A DNA stretch of 64,000 nucleotides, taken from contig NZ_CP107030.1 of assembly GCF_027474825.1 (NCBI RefSeq), positions 1,680,529 through 1,744,528 on the forward strand, written 5' to 3'. Source of the stretch: Maribacter halichondriae. Its GTDB lineage: Bacteria; Bacteroidota; Bacteroidia; Flavobacteriales; Flavobacteriaceae. Under the pieces are notes generated by a model. That model made no database searches and was not told the DNA's origin. It was given only the letters and a program-made list of their open reading frames with translations. Every line of letters begins with the position of its first letter. Positions within the stretch are counted from its first letter, which is position 1. Shown here piece by piece: positions 60,600-64,000 of the stretch. Position numbers and translations under genes: made by a program.

Positions 60600-61304
60600 A
60601 TGAAAAAAATCAAAATAGCAGCCGGCCTCGCCCACGTCGATTATGGTCATTTGGCGGATATTGTCAAGGAAGCCTCTGAAGCAGGTGCGGATTATATCCA
60701 TTCGGATGCCGCCGATATGCACGATCTTAAGAACATGCAGTTGATGGGCGGCCATCAGGTCATTGAAGGCATTCGGCCCTATACTGATAAGCCCATTGAA
60801 TGCCATATCTATACCGAGACCTGTGATTTGCTCTTTATCGAAAAGCTGGCCGAGGTCGGTACGAATATGTTGATCCTGCCAGCGGAACATTTTATCGGGG
60901 CGCCTTTGGCATATATTATCAATTGGTGCCGGGAGCGAAAAATGAAATTCGGATTGACAATCGGACTGTACACTCCGCTTTCTTTTGTTGAAGAATCGAT
61001 CTATGACATTGACCGTTTGCACATTGTTGTGCATGGGGTCGATGAGACCGATGGAAAGGATAATTGGGGCTGGAGAAAATCTTGCCTTGATCTCTTGCGA
61101 AGGGCCAGGAAAATGGTCGATGAGAAAAATCCGGATTGTGAGATCGCCATCGACGGAGGTATCCGGGCGGATAATTTGGATAAACTGATTGCCTGCGACC
61201 CCGATGTAGTTATTCTTTCTTCCGCAATCTTTAAAGACCCGGATGGTATCACTGCCGGAATACAAAAATGTCGGGCCGCTATTGATGCCGCCCAGAAAAA
61301 ATAA
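60600..61304 (+). CDS. Pentulose/hexulose-phosphate 3-epimerase (RPE superfamily)
   Basis: 234 residues, TIM barrel. Metal ligands of the family can be placed: His and Asp in DYIHSDAADMHD, His in PIECHIY, Asp in IAIDGGIRADNLDKL. The first strand is AAGLAHVDYGHLADIV in place of the usual SPSILSADF, and the phosphate loop is altered, so the substrate probably differs from ribulose 5-phosphate. With a PTS next door, a 6-phosphorylated ketose such as an allulose-type sugar is a fair guess. Confidence 0.78.
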   Translation: MKKIKIAAGLAHVDYGHLADIVKEASEAGADYIHSDAADMHDLKNMQLMGGHQVIEGIRPYTDKPIECHIYTETCDLLFIEKLAEVGTNMLILPAEHFIGAPLAYIINWCRERKMKFGLTIGLYTPLSFVEESIYDIDRLHIVVHGVDETDGKDNWGWRKSCLDLLRRARKMVDEKNPDCEIAIDGGIRADNLDKLIACDPDVVILSSAIFKDPDGITAGIQKCRAAIDAAQKK

Positions 61305-61308
61305 TGGT

Positions 61309-61734
61309 ATGATTCCGGAAGTTATCCTTGACCTGAAAGCCAAAAACAAAGAAGAAGCCATTGAAGAACTGGCCCAGGTTCTTTTTGAAAGTGGTAAAAT
61401 CAATGATAGGGAAGGTTATGTGAAGGATATCATGAACCGTGAAAAAATATTATCTACGTACTGCGGAAGCAATATTGCGATTCCGCATAGCGTATCCGAA
61501 GTTGTGAATAAGGCCTCTTTCGCTTTCGGAAGATCACAGGGCCTTACCTGGGACGAAGATGACGATTTGGTCAACTTTGTCATTATACTCGCCATACCTC
61601 AACTTAAGGAAGGCGAGGATACCGTACATATTGAAATGATGTCGGCCATTGCCGAACTTGCTTTGGACGATGATATTCGGAAACTATGGGAAGACGCAAC
61701 CACCGAGCAAGACATCATACATACCTTCAACTAA
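61309..61734 (+). CDS. PTS enzyme IIA, fructose/mannitol type
   Basis: 141 residues from the ATG at 61309, 4 bp after the epimerase stop. Phospho-His in GSNIAIPHSVSEVV, followed by the usual F-x-R and DLVNFVIILAIP strands of fructose-type IIA. It receives phosphate from HPr and passes it to IIB. Confidence 0.88.
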   Translation: MIPEVILDLKAKNKEEAIEELAQVLFESGKINDREGYVKDIMNREKILSTYCGSNIAIPHSVSEVVNKASFAFGRSQGLTWDEDDDLVNFVIILAIPQLKEGEDTVHIEMMSAIAELALDDDIRKLWEDATTEQDIIHTFN

Positions 61735-61746
61735 AGACCACCACTT

Positions 61747-62805
61747 ATGAAATTCTGGGAAGAAACCAAGACCATCTTTAAAAATACAGGGCTCCATTTT
61801 CGAACCGGAGTATCCTATATGCTGCCCGTAATCCTTATAGGTGGGGTGGCCGGAAGCTTGGCTGTTCTTGGTGGCACCGAAATTGCAGATGGTACCGTTT
61901 GGAAAATCCTAAAGGATATTGGCGAAATCGGACTCCACTATTTTGTGCCTGTAATGGCGGCCTATACTGCATACAGTATTTGTGACACACCAGGTATTGC
62001 CCCAGGATTTATAGTCGGCATCTTGGCGCAGCAAATCGACACGGGGTATTTGGGTGCGCTCCTAGGAGGAATATTGGTGGGGTACGTGACCCATATGTTG
62101 CTAAAGGTTCAACTGTCAAGTATGCTACAGAGCACTTGGGGCTTTATGGCACCCGTCTTTAGTACGATTATCGTGGGCTTATTTTTGTTTTATTTGGTAG
62201 GCCCTCCGATAGCGGCACTCATGATTTTCTTGACCGATTTCTTGACCAATCTTGGCGAAGGGGGATCCGGTATTTTAGGAGCCGTAATGGGCTTTCTCGG
62301 AGGTATTGATTATGGCGGTCCTTTTAGTAAAACTCAAAGTACATTTGCCACTGCGGTAATGGATATCGACTTGTTCGTTCCGCTAGGTATTTGTGGGGCC
62401 ATAGTTACCGTGCCACCTTTGGGCATGTGCTTGGCCACTTTTCTCAAGCCGAAACTATATACCAAGACCGAGAAAGAGTACGCCAAGAGTTCTTGGTTGT
62501 ATTCAATAATTGGTGGATTCACGGAGATTGTAATCCCATTGGCCGCGGGCGATTTATGGAGGGTAACCGTTGCTACCGCCCTAGGGTCAACCGTCGCAGG
62601 GGTTATTGCCGGATATTTCTTGTTGGAATTGAGTACCCCCGTTTTGGGCGTAGCGCAATGGTTTTTCTATAACAAACCCTTAATTTTTGTACTTTCAGTG
62701 GTAGTAGGTTCCATTACCGTGGCCTTGGTGGCCAATCTACTTAAGGGTATCAGTAAAAGGGATATTGCCCAACTCGAACGCGAGGAGGAGGAAGAAATGG
62801 ATTAA
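61747..62805 (+). CDS. PTS enzyme IIC, fructose type
   Basis: 352 residues, about nine hydrophobic segments. Family blocks HFRTGVSYMLPVILIGGVAG, GIAPGFIVGILAQ and the substrate loop GGIDYGGPFSKTQSTFA, comparable to the GGPVNK loop of fructose IIC but changed in sequence, so the sugar may not be fructose. The C-terminus is acidic (EREEEEEMD). Confidence 0.87.
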   Translation: MKFWEETKTIFKNTGLHFRTGVSYMLPVILIGGVAGSLAVLGGTEIADGTVWKILKDIGEIGLHYFVPVMAAYTAYSICDTPGIAPGFIVGILAQQIDTGYLGALLGGILVGYVTHMLLKVQLSSMLQSTWGFMAPVFSTIIVGLFLFYLVGPPIAALMIFLTDFLTNLGEGGSGILGAVMGFLGGIDYGGPFSKTQSTFATAVMDIDLFVPLGICGAIVTVPPLGMCLATFLKPKLYTKTEKEYAKSSWLYSIIGGFTEIVIPLAAGDLWRVTVATALGSTVAGVIAGYFLLELSTPVLGVAQWFFYNKPLIFVLSVVVGSITVALVANLLKGISKRDIAQLEREEEEEMD

Positions 62806-62821
62806 CACAAAACAGAACACT

Positions 62822-63130
62822 ATGAAAATAGCATTGGTAACAGCTTGTCTTGCGGGTGTCGCACACAGCAAAATGGCAGCGATGGCGCTTAAAAAGGAAG
62901 CCAAAAAAAGAGGCCACGAAATTGTGGTGGAAGAACAGGGCGGACATAAAGTTCCTGTAAAATTATCGCAAGAACAGATCGATGCCGCCGATGTGGTCAT
63001 CATTGCAAAAATGATAAAGATATCGGGAGAATCTCGATTTGAAGGGAAGCCGATTGTCGATGTGAGTGTAAACAAAGCGGTCAGAAATCCCGTTTCGATA
63101 ATGGATCAGGCCGAGGAACTTTTAAAATAA
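62822..63130 (+). CDS. PTS enzyme IIB, fructose type
   Basis: 102 residues from the ATG at 62822. Phospho-Cys in VTACLAGVAHSKMAA, the fructose IIB signature, then EEQGG and ADVVIIAKMIKISGESRF. Separate small protein, where many bacteria have IIA-IIB-IIC fusions. Confidence 0.9.
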   Translation: MKIALVTACLAGVAHSKMAAMALKKEAKKRGHEIVVEEQGGHKVPVKLSQEQIDAADVVIIAKMIKISGESRFEGKPIVDVSVNKAVRNPVSIMDQAEELLK

Positions 63131-63135
63131 CCTTC

Positions 63136-63399
63136 ATGGTCAAAAATACGGTAACGGTCACTGATGAAATAGGCTTTCATGCTAGAACGGCATCCTTGTT
63201 CGCAAAAAAAGCGGGGAGCTTTGCTAGCACTGTTCAAGTCACATACAACGATAAAACGATCAATGGCAAGAGTATGCTGGCCATTATGACTCTCGGGGTA
63301 AAGAGCAATGCCACTGTTGAGGTATCGGCAGACGGCGAGGATGAATCGGAAGCCTTGCAAGCCCTGATCGAATTCGTGCAGAACAACTTTAATAGCTAA
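63136..63399 (+). CDS. PTS phosphocarrier HPr
   Basis: 87 residues. His15 region GFHARTASLFAKKAG with the conserved Arg but Thr in place of the usual Pro after it; Ser46-type region NGKSMLAIMTLG. Dedicated HPr of this operon, 5 bp after IIB. Confidence 0.9.
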   Translation: MVKNTVTVTDEIGFHARTASLFAKKAGSFASTVQVTYNDKTINGKSMLAIMTLGVKSNATVEVSADGEDESEALQALIEFVQNNFNS

Positions 63400-63400
63400 T

Positions 63401-64000
63401 ATTATTCTTATCTTAAAAGGAATACCGGCATCCCCGGGCTTCGCCCATGGTAGCGCGTTCTTGATCGAGAACGCAGCACCGCTCATCGTTCATAAAAAAG
63501 TTGTCGAAAATCCCGATTTGGAAATCGAAACCTTTAAGAAAGCACTGGTAGCTATAAAGGTTCAAATTGCCGGGGTTAAAGAAAAGATGGCCGAACGGCT
63601 TTCGGCAAATGAGCTTGAAATCTATGACGCCCATATTTCGATTTTAGAAGATCCCGAATTGATCGATAAGTCCATCGAAATCATAGCTGCTGAGCATACC
63701 AATGCCGATTTTGCCCTACATGCCGTCGCAAAGGAATTCATGGAATTGTTGGAGCAGCTGCACGACGAATACCTTAGCGCCCGGGCAAAAGACATCGACG
63801 AGGTCTCAACTGCCGTAATACGACATCTTCAAGGAAAATCAGATTTACATTTGAACCTTTCGAAGCCCGTAATCATCATTGCGGACAAAATTTCGACACA
63901 TCAGATCTCAACAATTGATACACAATTCGTACTCGGAGTAGTTACAGCTCAAGGAGGTGCTACCGATCATTCTTCCATATTATACAATGCCATGGGAATT
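63401..64000 (+). CDS. ptsI: PTS enzyme I, N-terminal part (cut by window edge)
   Basis: Open to the right edge, 200 codons. LKGIPASPGFAHGSAFLIEN at the start, EIYDAHISILEDPELID, LHDEYLSARAKDIDEVS, and the phospho-His region GGATDHSSILYNAMGI (usual GGRTSH). No ATG, GTG, TTG or CTG exists between the upstream stop (63365) and the conserved start. ATT at 63401 or 63404 is the only near choice, so the start is unusual or altered by an error. PEP-dependent first step of the PTS. Confidence 0.85.
   Translation, partial: MILILKGIPASPGFAHGSAFLIENAAPLIVHKKVVENPDLEIETFKKALVAIKVQIAGVKEKMAERLSANELEIYDAHISILEDPELIDKSIEIIAAEHTNADFALHAVAKEFMELLEQLHDEYLSARAKDIDEVSTAVIRHLQGKSDLHLNLSKPVIIIADKISTHQISTIDTQFVLGVVTAQGGATDHSSILYNAMGI

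Noticed and set aside
1..64000. CRISPR arrays, tRNA/rRNA genes, insertion sequences, prophage or plasmid functions
   Set aside because: None were recognised on reading both strands; the only repeats seen are the intergenic elements and the tiny-ORF array.

Overview
The window looks like a chromosomal segment of a marine-type member of the Bacteroidota, most likely Flavobacteriaceae. The reasons are AT-rich leaders with little Shine-Dalgarno character, -7 promoter elements of the form TAnnTTTG/A, many two-domain universal stress proteins (USPs), and the protein families present. No rRNA, tRNA, CRISPR array, insertion sequence or prophage was seen.

Layout. 0-4.8 kb: an OmpA-type envelope protein running off the left edge, coiled-coil proteins, a D-lactate-dehydrogenase-like enzyme and Hsp20. 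4.8-16.2 kb, mostly minus strand: a stress block with five two-domain USPs, a MscS channel, an ATP-cone nuclease, a beta-CASP RNase, a ClbS-like protein and a two-component pair whose response regulator is fused to a Crp-type DNA-binding module. 16.4-21.2 kb: DnaJ/CbpM, DoxX, glucokinase (ROK) and small proteins. 21.2-33.5 kb: a sulfide/sulfane-sulfur block with a persulfide dioxygenase-rhodanese fusion, peroxiredoxin, rhodanese, c-type cytochromes, two SQR-like flavoproteins, TusE/DsrE proteins and a Crp regulator. 33.7-36.5 kb: pyruvate phosphate dikinase (PPDK). 36.7-49.4 kb: an RND efflux operon, a USP with a hibernation factor, and an ABC exporter. 50.3-51.5 kb: a gene remnant, then an array of three tiny ORFs. 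51.7-57.7 kb: an amidohydrolase, a hydrolase, a USP and a TauE-type transporter. 58.0-64.0 kb: a tryptophanase - Fe-alcohol dehydrogenase - epimerase - complete PTS operon, cut by the right edge inside enzyme I.

The main hidden structure is regulatory. About twenty promoters share one architecture: a palindrome TGAY-N4-RTCA, exactly 23 bp, then a -7 element TAnnTTTR. A second set uses GTAAC-N4-GTTAC, exactly 22 bp, then the same -7 element. Both palindromes are therefore centred 29 bp upstream of the -7 element, close to the class II (about -41.5) position of Crp/Fnr activators. The first set drives USPs, Hsp20, DnaJ, PPDK, hibernation factor, DoxX, a SQR, a TauE-type transporter and the Crp gene. 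The second drives the persulfide dioxygenase, the other SQR and the RND efflux operon. In content this resembles a hypoxia or dormancy regulon such as DosR of mycobacteria, but under Crp/Fnr-type control. Two candidate regulators lie inside the window.

Many genes carry single-base frameshifts, nearly all one-base losses in short homopolymers. This pattern suggests sequence or assembly error more than gene decay, so the frameshifted genes below are best read as probably intact in the organism.
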